DNA from: Labia minor
Lineage: Eukaryota > Arthropoda > Insecta > Dermaptera > Spongiphoridae
Direction: 5' to 3'
Length of the DNA stretch: 64,000 nucleotides
Assembly (NCBI GenBank): GCA_963082975.1
Contig: OY720347.1
Coordinates: 46,017,155-46,081,154, forward strand
Positions 11,028-23,660 of the stretch are shown here, in pieces. Within the stretch, counting starts at the first letter, position 1, and each line of letters begins with the position of its first letter. Position numbers and translations under genes: made by a program. The notes under the pieces were generated by a model, which was given only the letters and a program-made list of their open reading frames with translations, made no database searches and had not been told where the DNA came from.

Positions 11028-11275
11028 CATGAAAGGACAGCGTCAATCAAGTCGATTGTCACATCAGCGGGGTAGAGGTGTTCTAAGATCAGTTTTAAGA
11101 ATTGAACTTTATCTTTATCTTGATTTTCTTGATCAGAGGCCTTTCCATTTTATTTTAAATAGTTTCCCAATTTTGATCACGTAGTCTGAATGACTAAGAT
11201 CCAAGCTAGAGAAAAGTTCTCTTGCCACTTGAATCCTGGTCCACGAACTTGAAAGCCGAACATGATGCCCTCCAG
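11028..11275 (-). repeat. tRNA-derived SINE-1, diverged copy
   Basis: The reverse complement aligns by eye with the SINE at 43062-43363. Shared blocks include a box-B-like CAGGATTCAAGTGGC, GATCAAAATTGGGAA, GATCAAGAAAATCAAG, GTTCAATTCTTAAAACTGAT and GACTTGATTGACGCTGTCC. The head is decayed and no target duplication is visible, so it is an older insertion. Confidence 0.7.
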
Positions 11276-11279
11276 ACTG

Positions 11280-13955
11280 TTTTGAGACTATATCAAGAAT
11301 AATTTTAAAAATAAATTATATTTAGGTGCTTACCACAAGACTTTATTTAATACATTACTAATTTGGATGTAAATTTATAATTTACTTTAAAATAATTTTT
11401 TTAGAAAAATTGTTAAATATATTAATAAATAAATATTAATCATTAAATCAATTTATCATGTATCATTAGAAATTCATTTAAGTTTCAAATTATCAAGAAA
11501 TCAGCGGTTATATTAGTATATGTGCTTAATTACGAGAGATAAAAACTTTCCAAGTTCAAAAATTTTTACATATAATAATTAATATCATGGATTTACAACT
11601 AAATATGTAAACTAAAATAGGTTTAGATTCCAAAGTCAATGATAAAACTTTAAAAAATCGAACGAGTTGGAATTTAACTTAATTTATTTTATGATTGGTC
11701 AGGTGATATTCCTTAAATAAATTAAATGAAATTAATATAATATAATTTTAACAAGAGTTTTAATTATTTTAATTATAAAACTGAATTATCATCATAATTT
11801 TATTAGATTAAATTAATTAATAAATTACAATATGTACTGCTAGTTTTACAAGATGATTTCTAAAATAATAAATAATAAATGTTCATAATATATATTTTTT
11901 TTATTATTTTTATTTAATTTCAATTGGATTAATGCTTTATAAGTATAAGTGGGCTTTATAATTAAACTATAAAATATTCACTAGTGTTAATTTTATTACA
12001 TTTTAATTAAAGAAATGGTTAAGTATATGGATTATAAAATTATTTTAATAAAAGAATGAATAAAAAGACGAACAATAAATATACATACAAAATCCATATT
12101 TTATGTATATTAGTAAATGGATTTAAAAATAAATATACAAAGAATATCAATACCAGAATATAATTGTTTAACTCTTAAACAAACCTATCCTGTGGATTTT
12201 AGTCAAAGATACATAAATAATAAACATATTGAATTTTTATATTATTTATTTATTTATATATTAACTAATTCTATTTAAATGGTATATTTCAGTAGATATG
12301 AACCCTTCTTGCTTTTTAACTGTCTGAAATCCTTTTTATATATTATTTAAAAGAGAGAGATGGGCTAAAACTTCTAAAAAAAAAACTTTTAAATTAAAAG
12401 CTTTCGAAAGCAGAGATAGAAAAAGAAACTCTATTATACATGTACAAATATTAATTTATACAAAGGTGAAATAATTTTGAAGGAAAAAAATGATAAAATG
12501 ATTAAAATTAAAAATAATAATTAATCAAATTAATAATCATTAATAAAAATTATTAATCATGAAGATTTGAACACTAATTTTGACCTGGAAAATCCCTCTA
12601 TACTCATTTTAAATGCGTTGGGGTTAATTACTGCCGATGTTGCCAGGGGTTTCAACTTTTATGAAGCGGATAATTAAATAATAATAGGCCCTTGCATGAA
12701 TGCAATGAAATTCAATTGATCCAGGGGGTCCAATACATTGAAGGAGAATTAAAAATAGAGAAAGTAAAGAGAAATCAATTGATTGAATTTGAATTAACAT
12801 TAAATATTATAGTAAAAATAATAATTAAAAAGAGAAGACAATTGAATAAAATAAAGGGCTTAAGAGATTTAACTAGAAACAATGAGAATTAAAAGCTGTA
12901 TTATAGGCAGAAATTTAATAAGTAGGGGGATGTGTGTGATACTGTTATAGCAAAGACATTAATTCGTTATATTTAATTAAAGTTATTTTTTTATAAAAAA
13001 AATTTTATATTAAAAAAAATATTACTTAAGATTAGAAAAATAATCTTGCAATGTGATTTTAAATTGAATTAGATTTTTGAATATATGATTAGTTAAAATA
13101 TAAATATTATTCATACTATAAAAAAAAGTGTATGTTCAATAGAGATAATATTATATTATTCAAGATTACATAATAATTTTGATAAATAAAAAAAATATAA
13201 ATAGTTTTATTATTAAAATACCTATTTCGAACATAGAAGGATAAATGAAGTTAATCTGTGCTAAGTTGAGATTGTCAGTTGCACAAATTGTTGGTTTACT
13301 GGTCGAGAAAACTAAAGAATGCCAATTAGAGAACTTTTGCAATCCGCAAAGAAAATGAACGTTTGGCCAGAGGTCCAAAACTCCAAATAGCACTCCAGAG
13401 CTAACCGAGACCCCAGTCTGATAAGAAATAGATTGCCTTTCGTGATGCAAGCAAATTCATAGTAAAATCTAGTAAAAAAAACCGCTTTCATTCTTCTGGT
13501 CAGTTGAAGGCAACTTTGAATAAGCCAATGACGGAGAAAATATTCCGATGTGATTTATGGTAAAATATTTTTCCATCTAAGAGAAATAAGTTGCTTTTCG
13601 ATGTTGCTAAAAGATGATTTTCGATATACATGTTTTATTTATATATGAATTTTCAAAAAATTATTTGAGAGCAAAATAATAATAATAATAATAATATAAC
13701 AATATTTAATCGATATTATCGAAAATATATAATTAAAGTATTGGAAGTTGATATTAACTAAAATAATGAAAGAAAAGTAAAGATGAAAAATACAAAAATT
13801 TTTTATAAATTCGAATATAATTTATCAATAATATTTTTTTTCAATATTAAATAGAATAAAAACGAATGTAGGGATGAGTGGTATTGTTTTTATTGATTGT
13901 CAAAGATAGTCAAATGTCCCTGTATATATATGCTAAGATCAAAAAATATGATACA
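11280..13955. other. AT-rich spacer
   Basis: About 2.7 kb without a supportable feature. A less AT-rich patch at about 13240-13450 has a 94-residue minus-strand frame without recognisable motifs. Confidence 0.5.
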
Positions 13956-13960
13956 TTTTT

Positions 13961-14235
13961 ACTATCTCGTAAGAGATAGTATTGCGATCACGAAAATTTT
14001 CGATGTTGAGATTTTGATGTTTTTATACGTTTTGAAGGTTCCTGAATCATTTTCACTAAGGTTGAGAAAAATGTCTGTGTGTGTGTGTGTATGTGTGTGT
14101 GTGTGTATGTGTGTATGTGTGTGTATGTGTGTGTGTATATGTATGTAGACAAGATTACGCAAAAACGGTTTGAGCTAGAATGATGCAATTTGGTACATTA
14201 GCATTATTCAAAATTATTCATTTTAAAATTATTTT
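13961..14235 (+). repeat. Helentron-like family H1, 3'-truncated
   Basis: Starts with the H1 5' hairpin ACTATCTC-GTAA-GAGATAGT (13961-13980), followed by the conserved body, a TG/TATG microsatellite (14071-14143), the GCAAAAACGG module and GATGCAATTTGGTACATTAG. It stops near ATTATTCAAAATTATTC. The 3' half, with its subterminal repeat and terminal hairpin, is missing. The open frames across the TG run are repeat artefacts. Confidence 0.85.
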
Positions 14236-14239
14236 GTTT

Positions 14240-14815
14240 AATTGATTTTCAAAGTGTGAGTGAGAGTAACATACGTATACCTTGAAAAAGATCAGTTTGG
14301 ATCATGGATGGATTTTGGGCCAATTGGAAAATGATTTTATTACATCCAAAATATACCTTTCAAGAGAAGTTTTAGAAAAACTTAATCTATATTATAGAGA
14401 ACATTTTCACAATAAGTTTATTTATTTATTTAATAAAAATTTTAAATAAATAATTATAAATATTGTACTTTAAAATATTATGAAAATTTAATTCAGAGAT
14501 AGAAATAAAAATAAAAGAAATAACAATTATATGATATGTATTGAATTAGAGTCTAGTTTATTTTAAGATTCTGAATTTATATAAGAATTAAATAAATGTT
14601 CCTTCACTATGTTAATATTATTATTAATATACTATAATTTTTATATTTCTAATTAGCTTTTTTTATTATTTAAGACTAAAATTTATAGATATCATAGAAT
14701 AATCTTTTAAATTCTAGGATTTTCAATTAATCATATATGATAGGTATATATATCATTAAATCAAGCAAAAAGCATAACATCCATATTGATTGTTTATTCA
14801 ATTAGCAACGTTGTT
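14240..14815. other. AT-rich spacer
   Basis: Nothing recognised. Confidence 0.5.
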
Positions 14816-15050
14816 TGTATTATAGATGATAATATCTGATTGGTTTTTGGTGGTTGGAGAGATAAAGTCAGGTCACTGGAGAGAGGTTCAATCGATAGAT
14901 CGTTTGGCCAAGGGAAAATATCTATTCGTTGGGGGACTCTCAACGAACAACCCCCGAGGACCCATGTCCGACTTTTTCGTGTGGGAGATTTCTATTGGTC
15001 TCCTGGGTATCCAACTGACCCCCAATCAAACTGAGTCCCTTTAAATTTAT
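14816..15050 (+). other. Less AT-rich patch with a 72-residue frame
   Basis: Compositionally unlike its surroundings. One frame is open from ATG 14826 to TAA 15044, and an overlapping frame is also open. The peptide (MIISDWFLVVGEIKSG..., ending PNQTESL) shows no domain, signal peptide or membrane segment I recognise. It could be a single exon, a conserved non-coding block or an old transposon fragment. Confidence 0.25.
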
Positions 15051-15776
15051 GTTGTCTGTGCTTCAATATAAGAAGATATAGTCTAGGAGAAATGTCTCTC
15101 TTTTAATTTATAACATTCATTCCAATCCAAACTATAAAACCTCAAATAAAATAAAAGTATAATTTTCGTAATTTAATAGATTTTATATTATTAAAGTTAT
15201 TATATATATATATTTATTAAATAGTCATAAATTTGCTATTTTGTCCCCATTTGTATATATATCTATATATAGGTGGCATATATATATACCAGTATATTTA
15301 CTTAATCAGTAAGCAAACTACTGCAAAACATATATTAAATTTTTTAAATATATCTTTATTATAAATATTAAAGCCAAAAACACAGTATTAAAATTTTTCA
15401 ACATTGTTCGAAAAAGATAACATATTATTACATTGACTTATTGTGATTAGAAGCCAATAATCTGTTTTTTATATTTAATAATTCATTAATTCGTTTAATT
15501 TATTAATTATTAACAGTATTTTATCTCAAAAATGCGAAATTAGAGTTGTTTAATTCTTTACTAATGTTAAGTGACCTTTTGGGATCACCCAGTATACACT
15601 AAAGGTGGAAGTATACTTATATTAATAAATAGATAAATATTATAATATTATTCATGAAGTAGATATTTTTGCATAAATATCAGGCGTTCCTTCTTATGTT
15701 ATTTCTTTAAACATGAATTTGATGTTAGAAAAATTAACATTTGCTTTTGAAAATTTTATATATATATATATATATA

Positions 15777-15808
<32 letters not shown>

Positions 15809-18201
15809 TTTATAGTAGAAATATTAAAATTCACTTCTAAAAATTCAACCAGAGAGACTTTCAATTATTTTAAACATATTTCAATAAATATAGATTTAAT
15901 AATTATTTATTAATAATAAAATTTGTATTATTAATAATAGTCACAATCAATAATTCTATATATACAAATTTAGTAAACGTTTATATATATTATTTAATAA
16001 TGTGTTTGTTAATATTATATAAAATATCAAAATTAATAGTATTTTCAAATTTTAGAGTGATTCCTTTTTAAAAATAAAATTGATAATTTATAATCCCTTT
16101 CTCTATTAATTATAATTATAACTTATTGTCATAGTCAAATCTTTTTTATAAATTATTTTTTAATGTAAATTCGTTAGGAATTTATTTGTAATTTTGTAAT
16201 GCTCGATTTGTTTAATTTATTTGCTTATTAAGTTAATATTTTATATAATCAAATTTCATTACTTAAACTTTTATTTTTATTTTTTTTAAACTTTATATAT
16301 ATATATGACCTAGATTTTAATTTAATTATAATATCAGCTGACGTTCATTTTAATAGAACTAGATAATTTAAAAGGATTCCTATCTTAGGATTTAATATTA
16401 GAATATAAATAACCTGATTGTGAAAAGAAACCTTTCTTATATAGATTAAATTTGATCTCTTTGAAATATTTTTTGTGGTTGTTACCAATTATATTATTAT
16501 ATTACCTTATATTTAAATTAAATATTAATGAATTATAGATACTCGTATACTCGAATACATACAAACCCCCAAATACAAGCCTTTGCTCTGAAATCGCATG
16601 TTTTTTCTAGGCGGAATCTAATATATCTGATAAGTCTGGTAAAACTTGCCTTTCATCAGTGATATTATAATTATTTTGAAATTTACATTTGGTTAACATA
16701 TTCATAATATATTTCAATTAAATCCTTACATTGATTTAAAAAAAATAACGTCCTCGCTTAAATATGAAATCTATGATGCTTGATATTTTATTAAGATTGA
16801 TTTTGAAACTTTTTAATATATAAAATTAGAAACATTAGTCACAAAAAAAAATGTAAAAAGAAACGTGATTTGATTAACTTTGATTTATATACTAAGTTTT
16901 ATGTTGAATTCATTGAAAAGTAAAATTATATAAATGATCGATTTAAAAAAAAAATCATTCATTTCTTTAATGAGATGCCATTAACGAATTCAAGAAAATT
17001 CGTAATGAGAGATTTTTTCTCTTTTCTTATTTGGATTCTGCTACTTACTTGAATTTCCAATTAAATTTATATATATCGTGAAAGGATATCCATTTGAATA
17101 TGTATTTTTGTAATCAAAATGAATTTCTTTTTTCATTAAAAAAAAAATGAAATAAAAACATAAAATAAGGTCAATTAGTTATATTCCCACAAGAGAACTG
17201 AAAATAAATATTTATGAAATTCAAAATATAGGAAACAATATAAATGTGTAAAACATAATAGAATAGAATAGCGGCCCAGATTACAATAAATATTTTTTAA
17301 TTAATTTGTTTTATTTTGTATTTTTTTCAATCTACTTCGGTATGGCGCTGGAAAGTTCTTTTCCGTGGCAACCATCCACATCCACTGAACTCGATCGAAT
17401 TCTTATCTTCCCCTATTCTTCCAGATCTCCCTATATATATTGCAGTTACAACGCATTTCGACCACAGATACAAAAGATTTTTTTTTTGTATTTTTAATTA
17501 ATTATTACTATTAATCATATATATTTATAAGTGTAAAAAAATTATAAAATAAACATAAAGATAATAAAAATAAGGGTTATTCTTTTTTTTCCTCTCTGAA
17601 TATGAAAAAGGAAAATAATCCAAGGGATTCAGATAAATATAAATATAATGAATATATATATAGTCAATAAATTAGTTTCGTTTATTAATATATATATATA
17701 TATACTTTTAATTTTTGTTTCGATTAACTAAACAAATTCTAAAAATACTTAAAAAATGAATATAAAATGCATTAAAAAAGTACAATTAATCCATTTAAAT
17801 AATTAAACAATTCCCTGTGAAGCAGACAGACATTAATATACTAATCTATAGACCAGAATAAATATATACAAACAATTCTAGCTAAAAAAATTTCATAAAA
17901 TATTTTAATCGGATTACATATGGACTTGGTTTTATGTAAACGTAACATGTAGGTATATTTTTAAAATGTTCACATTTTTGCTTATTTTTATTTATATAAA
18001 GGCCATTTGTGCCATGAAATAATCATCCATCATTCCTCCATCATTAATTGCTCTCACAACCATGAACCCCATCAGGAAGAATCAAGCCAACTTCGCCAGG
18101 GAGCAATCAAGCAAACAATTAACAACTGCCTCCTGACCGATTTCATTTTTCAAGCTTCGGTCAGAAAATTGATTTTTATTAAATATCAAATAAATAAATA
18201 A

Positions 18202-18238
<37 letters not shown>

Positions 18239-18439
18239 TCTCAAATAGAAATAATATATTTAAAATAATTATAACATTAGACTTTTATCAGTCGGGGATG
18301 CCGATTTCTTTATAAAGACACCTATGTAAAGATATATAAATGTAAAAAAAAATCCCTCAGTGCCATTATTTAAAATAACTTCCACTGTACCATTAACAAT
18401 TAGTAAATTTTAAGTACTAAAAACATTTCAAATCAAGCA
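15051..18439. other. AT-rich spacer with minor patches
   Basis: Over 3 kb of AT-rich DNA with an ATT microsatellite at 15779-15806 and TA runs. Two less AT-rich patches are noted: 17330-17470 (two overlapping ~60-residue frames) and 18003-18170. The latter could encode HNHEPHQEE, faintly like the end of a FLYWCH-type zinc finger. Neither is strong enough to call. Confidence 0.4.
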
Positions 18440-18441
18440 TA

Positions 18442-19345
18442 CACTTCATTCCAAAAGAAACTGAACTTTTAAAAAAAAATAGCACCACTAATGCCATCTG
18501 TTGTAATATTTTACCCGTAGATGGCTTCGTCCCTCATTGACAACTGGTATAAATTCCATGACATTTGGATGCATACAACAAAAGTTATTGCGTTTCAAAT
18601 GTCAGTGTGTTTTGTACATCGGTGGGAAAATGAGTTTCAAACAAAGAGCTGCAATTGATTTTTGTGTTAAACTTGGTACAACTTTTACTGAAACACACCA
18701 AATGCTACAAAATGCATATGGTGATGATGTCTATCCCGTACGCGAGTTTACGAGTGGTTCGGGCGATTCAAATCGGGTAGAGAGAGACGCTAGATGATGA
18801 CGAAAGATCAGGCTGTCCCAGAACCGGATTATCGGAAGAAAATGTCAATTCAAAGGGAATTATCCACAAAGAATTTGTTCCACCCGGCCAAACAGTCACT
18901 GGAGAGTTTTACTTAGGCGTCATGAAGCGTTTGCTGGCAAGAATTCGTCGTATTCGGCCAGAAAATCGGCAGTTGGACTCTTTTGCACAATAATGCACCA
19001 TCACATCGTTCGCGACTCAAAAATCCCGTTATTCCTTTGCATCATTCGCCCTATTCACCAGATCTGGCTCCGTGCGACTTCTATCTGTTCCCTAAACTGC
19101 ATTTGACGATGAAAGGAAAGTGACACGCATCGATTGAAGCCATTGAGAAGTCGTCGCGACCGACGTCATGAAGACCATTCCAATAAAGGACAAGGAGAAG
19201 TCGTTTGACAACTTGTTAGAGCGTGCAAATTTGTGTATCGATGCAGAAGGGGAATACATTGATTAATAAAAATGATTTGTTCCAAAATGTACATTGTTTT
19301 TTTGTTTTTTTTTTAAAAGTTCGGTTTCTTTTGGAATGGAGGGTG
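18442..19345 (+). mobile_element. Defective mariner element
   Basis: 904 bp between TA dinucleotides (18440-18441 and 19346-19347). Inverted ends of about 30 bp share CATTCCAAAAGAAAC and GAACTTTTA. The interior is a broken mariner transposase gene on the plus strand. Confidence 0.92.
18630..19266 (+). pseudogene. Broken mariner transposase
   Basis: The start is the ATG of MSFKQRAAIDFCVKLG, the usual mariner N-terminus. The helix-turn-helix region decays after MLQNAYGDD. A frame shift leads to DDDERSGCP, and an internal deletion joins this to IHKEFVPPGQTVTGEFYLGV and MKRLLARIRRIRPE. After another frame shift come HNNAPSHRS and YSPDLAPCDFYLFP, and the gene ends DNLLERANLCIDAEGEYID and a stop. 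The first catalytic aspartate is in the deleted part, and the second is asparagine (HNNAP for the family's HDNAP). The third (SPDLAPCDF) is kept. Inactive. Confidence 0.88.
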
Positions 19346-19347
19346 TA

Positions 19348-19499
19348 AAAACAATTTTGTCTTTAGAAAACATTTCCCACAATATAACTTAGAACTTTTT
19401 ACACAATTATTATAACTCCATTCCTTCCTATAGTTCAAATTAGGCCCTTTGGTATGAATAGAGAGATATGAGAACACAAGCAGTAACCAAGTAGATATC
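19348..19499. other. Spacer
   Basis: Short stretch without recognisable features. Confidence 0.4.
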
Positions 19500-19925
19500 A
19501 TAACAGTTTGCAATAATAGTGCTAACAGTGTGGATCAGTAGACATGGATTAGAAGAATAATCAGAGGACGGAGGAAACAAGGGAGATCACAAAGTGCACT
19601 TCGGGTACAACGAGGTCATTTAAACAAGAACAACATGAAACACAAACGATGTAACTTGCGGGTACACAACTCATATTCGCTAACAACACAATCTCTAAGT
19701 TACTTAGTGTTTCTTAATAACAGACAGCACTGGTCGCCCGGGTCAAATGACTACAACACACACTTCGTTATCAACACATAACAAAAACTGACATTATCAA
19801 CAAAAGGTTTGCTCCACATTACAAATCACACATAGCACATATGCATAAATTTATAAGTATAATAAACATGAACAAATACACAAACACAAACACAACAAAC
19901 CCTTACTCACTAAAATTTGTCAACC
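19500..19925. other. CA-rich, less AT-rich block of unknown origin
   Basis: About 425 bp rich in ACA/CAA on the plus strand, sharply different from both flanks. It includes a local GC cluster GGTCGCCCGGGTCAAATGAC. A solo LTR or other old insertion is possible (the minus strand has TGTT... near one edge), but I could not define ends or a target duplication. No coding frame. Confidence 0.3.
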
Positions 19926-20880
19926 CGAATACATTCAGATTAATTAGTTAAATTCAAACTATTTGTATATTATTATTAATTATACTTCCCATTTATATTT
20001 AAATTATTAATTATTTTAATTAAAAACAATATTTCTTAATTCTATAATATATTCAAAAATGAATTAATTTATTAATTTCAACTTCACCCATCCAATTTTT
20101 GATATCATATTACGGTGCTTATTTATGAGCCGATCCAAGATCAGAGTCATTCAATAAACTCAGTATGGTATTTTTATTGTATATTTTGCAAAAAATTACT
20201 TGTCAAAGAATATAATAGTTATTCTCCCCCCAAATTTGAAGAAAATTATATTTATTAATTTTTTTGGATAAATTATAAATAAATTATTGTATGATCTAGA
20301 GATGATAAATTCTTTGATCTCAAAGTGTAGGATTCAATAAAAATATAATAATATATTTAGGTAAGTGTTTAAAGATTTTTTTCAATACTGATATTATATT
20401 AAATGGAATATTTTAATAATATATAATACCAAACGTTAATTAATTAATCAATTATTAGACAAATAAAATAATATAATTATTTTTAAGATATGATTTGTAA
20501 ATATATAGTTTTACTCTCATTCTTTCTCATTTTTATATTTTAAATTAAAAAAGATTTATTTTAATCTTATAGAAAAAAAAATATGAACTTAATTTAAGTA
20601 TAAATATAATTTCATTTCATTTATAATCTGTATATTATTTAATTATTTCAAATATAATTTAAAACTAGCTGAGGATTAAGAGAAATAATCTTTTAAACTT
20701 TATGATTAAAAAAAATCAGATATAATGTTGACGAAGTGTGTTGGTAGAGGGGGGGGGGGTGGATGGTGAAATAAATTAAAATCATTTAATTGAAAGGGAC
20801 TGGAATGAACAAACTCATTTTCCTTCGTGAGAAACAAAAACGAAAAACAAGAGGAAAATAAACCCAGCATTTTGCGGTTG
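19926..20880. other. AT-rich spacer
   Basis: Nothing recognised apart from a run of about eleven G near 20749-20759. Confidence 0.5.
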
Positions 20881-21290
20881 AATAAATAAAGGGAATAACT
20901 GTTCGAGGGTGGAGATCCCCGCTGACAGACGTGACTCGAGTACATACAGTCCAACTTGTCTTGGAACGGAACAGATAATTATTATCAGTGATTGGCTCAG
21001 GGAATGTGAAGTAGGAGGGAAATTCGCTAAGATCCCATCGCATACTAAGTTTGCAATGTGGAAGTCAGAGATTGGTAAGGGTGGAGGGAGATCGCAGAGA
21101 CATGTAGGTCACACGACACGCAACACCGGATAAAGTTTGCAATTATATTCACAGACACGCAAATGGGCAAAGTTGTTGTCTTGGAAACTCCAAGATCATC
21201 ATCACCTCTATCATGCCGTTGGCGTATCTTCTTATAGAAAGAGTGTCTCAGCAGTTCGGGATTTAAAAAAAAAAAGTTCAGATTAAGGCA
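20881..21290. other. Less AT-rich patch, unassigned
   Basis: Open frames of 74-85 residues exist on both strands (for example 20909-21133 plus and 20786-21043 minus). A GTAAGG donor-like site lies at about 21074. No frame resembles a known protein. It could be an exon or old repeat; unresolved. Confidence 0.25.
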
Positions 21291-22230
21291 ACCGACCATA
21301 ATATAACTTCAAGACTATGAAAGTAAATGAATTCCAAGCTCAGATAGAATATAAATGCAGTTTAAATGTTCAAAAGTCAACATCAATGTTTGTATTCCCT
21401 ATGAAATGAATATATTAGTAAAATTTTACATATTTGAATATTATTTATTAATTTAATTGTACACTTAAATAAATTATTTTTGAACAGGATCAAGATTAAG
21501 AACTAGAGAGATATAAACAATAGACTAACGAAGTAAACGGGTGAAAAATCGTAGGATTAGCCAATTCCATTTTCCTGATTAACCTGCCATTATAAACAAA
21601 ATTAAAAAAATCCCTTTTTATAAAAACTCTAATAACCAAACAATCTCACTCTACCATTGTTAATCAACCTAGGTACATTCAACATTTTCAACAATTCAGC
21701 TTAACCACTTTCTATTCAACATCCACAATAAAGTCTTTAATCTCACCTGGAATATTATTATCTATGTATATTTAACAAAGTATGTTATTAAGTGAACAAT
21801 TGACTTTTATTTTAAACTTTTCTATTATTTTTTTTCTTATATACATTATAATATATAATATATATAAATATTCATACATAAATTAAAATAATCATTAATT
21901 TAAATCGTTTATCTCAAGTTCATCATTTTGTCCCTTATTCTCAATATAATTATTTACCTCTCTCTTCTTAGGTTTTGATATTAAACCCTTTTATTTTATC
22001 TTATCCCATATAAATTAAGCTCCAACATGTTAAAACCAAATTGCTATTAATAATAACATATAGAAAATCTTTATTTATATTTCATATTGATAGCAATCTT
22101 TAGTTAATAAATATCTAATATAATAAATAATCAATCATTTTTATCTTCATTTGTTATAGAAAAACAAATTTTTATATTAAACTTAATGAGATGATTCTCT
22201 TATATAATTTAAAATAAATTATTACCATGT
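21291..22230. other. AT-rich spacer
   Basis: Nothing recognised. Confidence 0.5.
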
Positions 22231-22232
22231 TT

Positions 22233-22822
22233 ACTATCTCGCCAGAGATAGTATTGCGATCATGAAAATTTTCGATGTCGAGATTTTGATGTTTTTATAC
22301 GTTTTGAAGGTCCCTGAATCATTTTCACTAAGGTTGAGAAAAATGTGTGTGTGTGTGTATGTAGACAAGATTAAGCTAAAACGGTTTGAGCTAGAATCAA
22401 TGAAATTTGGTACACGGGCATGATTCAAAATTCGTAGTTTTCTATCAACTTTTGAGAAATGTAGCTCATCCGGAAGACGATCATTACCTACCACGTTTTG
22501 ATTTTTTTCTCTAAACTGACCGTAAAAATAAAGATATATGTTTGATAGTTTTTCACATGATTGCAAATTGTATAAAACTGCTATAGTTAGGATTTCAGCT
22601 TGATTGAATCGCTGAGAGTACCGAAATTAATTTTTTAACACGTTGACTGCAAATCACGCGCCAGCACGTGGCGTGGTGCCATCAGCAAAGTGCCAAACCC
22701 GCGCTGGTTTAATATTTATTTATTTTAATTTATAATTTTTAATTAAATTTAATTTAAATATAATATATGTGTTAATTAATCTAATTCAAGTTTGCGAGAT
22801 AATCGAGTGGAGATACTCCAGA
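22233..22822 (+). repeat. Helentron-like family H1, near-complete copy
   Basis: The 5' hairpin ACTATCTC-GCCA-GAGATAGT (22233-22252) is followed by the conserved body, only a short GTGT microsatellite (22345-22358), the module AAAACGGTTTGAGCTAG and GAAATTTGGTACACGGGC. Further on come CGTAAAAATAAAGATATATG and the CACGCGCCAGCACGTGG segment. It ends with TTTGCGAGATAATCGAG and the terminal hairpin. One base of the 3' subterminal motif is mutated. The 110-residue open frame across it is a repeat artefact. Confidence 0.88.
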
Positions 22823-23482
22823 TTTTTTTCTATAAGTTATATTTTGAATAATTTAAAAAAAAATCTAAATAAATTAAATCACTTTCCACCAAGTAACTAA
22901 ATATTGATTATGATCTATTCTACAAACAAAGTCCCTTTTAATATTTGTCAAAACATCTTATTTAAATATGTAAAATGTTTATAAGGGATGTTATTTATAT
23001 GTAAATCCATTCGATTTTCCGTTCTCTCTTCTGTCACTTTCTTAGGGATATTCCCCTTAAGTTTCTCGAGGGAAATCGAATTTGTTTAACAGAGGCTCAT
23101 CGAATGAGAATCGATAATGTTCGAAATCAATTTAGTGGATGTTTGTACATAATCTTATAGGAACATAAAATATTCAGAAATATTATTAGCTATTTTGGTA
23201 TTATAACGCATGTACCTTTATCAGGTATATTCAATACTAGTGAAGTCCTTTAACAGGAATTTTCACTACAATTGAGAAATTTTTTACTTAGGAAACTTGA
23301 AGCCAACTAAAAAAGGAATGCGAATTACTTTACATTTCAAGAATTGATATCTTCTGATGATATTAAAGAAATGGATGTACGTGATAGCATCTATCCTCTA
23401 TGTCCAATTATATTTAAATTTAAAAGATAGATCTTAACACTAGAAGTAATTTTGAGGCAAAAAATAAGTGTTTTCCCTTTTT
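22823..23482. other. AT-rich spacer
   Basis: Nothing recognised. Confidence 0.5.
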
Positions 23483-23629
23483 ACTTTCCCGCATACTTCG
23501 TATAAGGGAAGTATTGGAATCGTCAAAAATTTCGACTTCGAGATTTCGATAGATCTTGACGTTTTAGACCTCCCTGAGTCGGAAAATACCATTTTTCGAA
23601 TTATGTCTGTGTGTGTGTATGTATGTATG

Positions 23630-23660
<31 letters not shown>

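Noticed and set aside
13897..14188. Overlapping 66-83 residue frames with Cys/Val or His/Thr repeats
   Set aside because: Translations of a TG/CA microsatellite in an H1 repeat; the same holds for frames at 23440-23773 and 55457-55645.
18007..18201. FLYWCH-type zinc finger or MULE fragment
   Set aside because: Only a short HNHEP motif fits; no cysteine pattern or second segment supports it.
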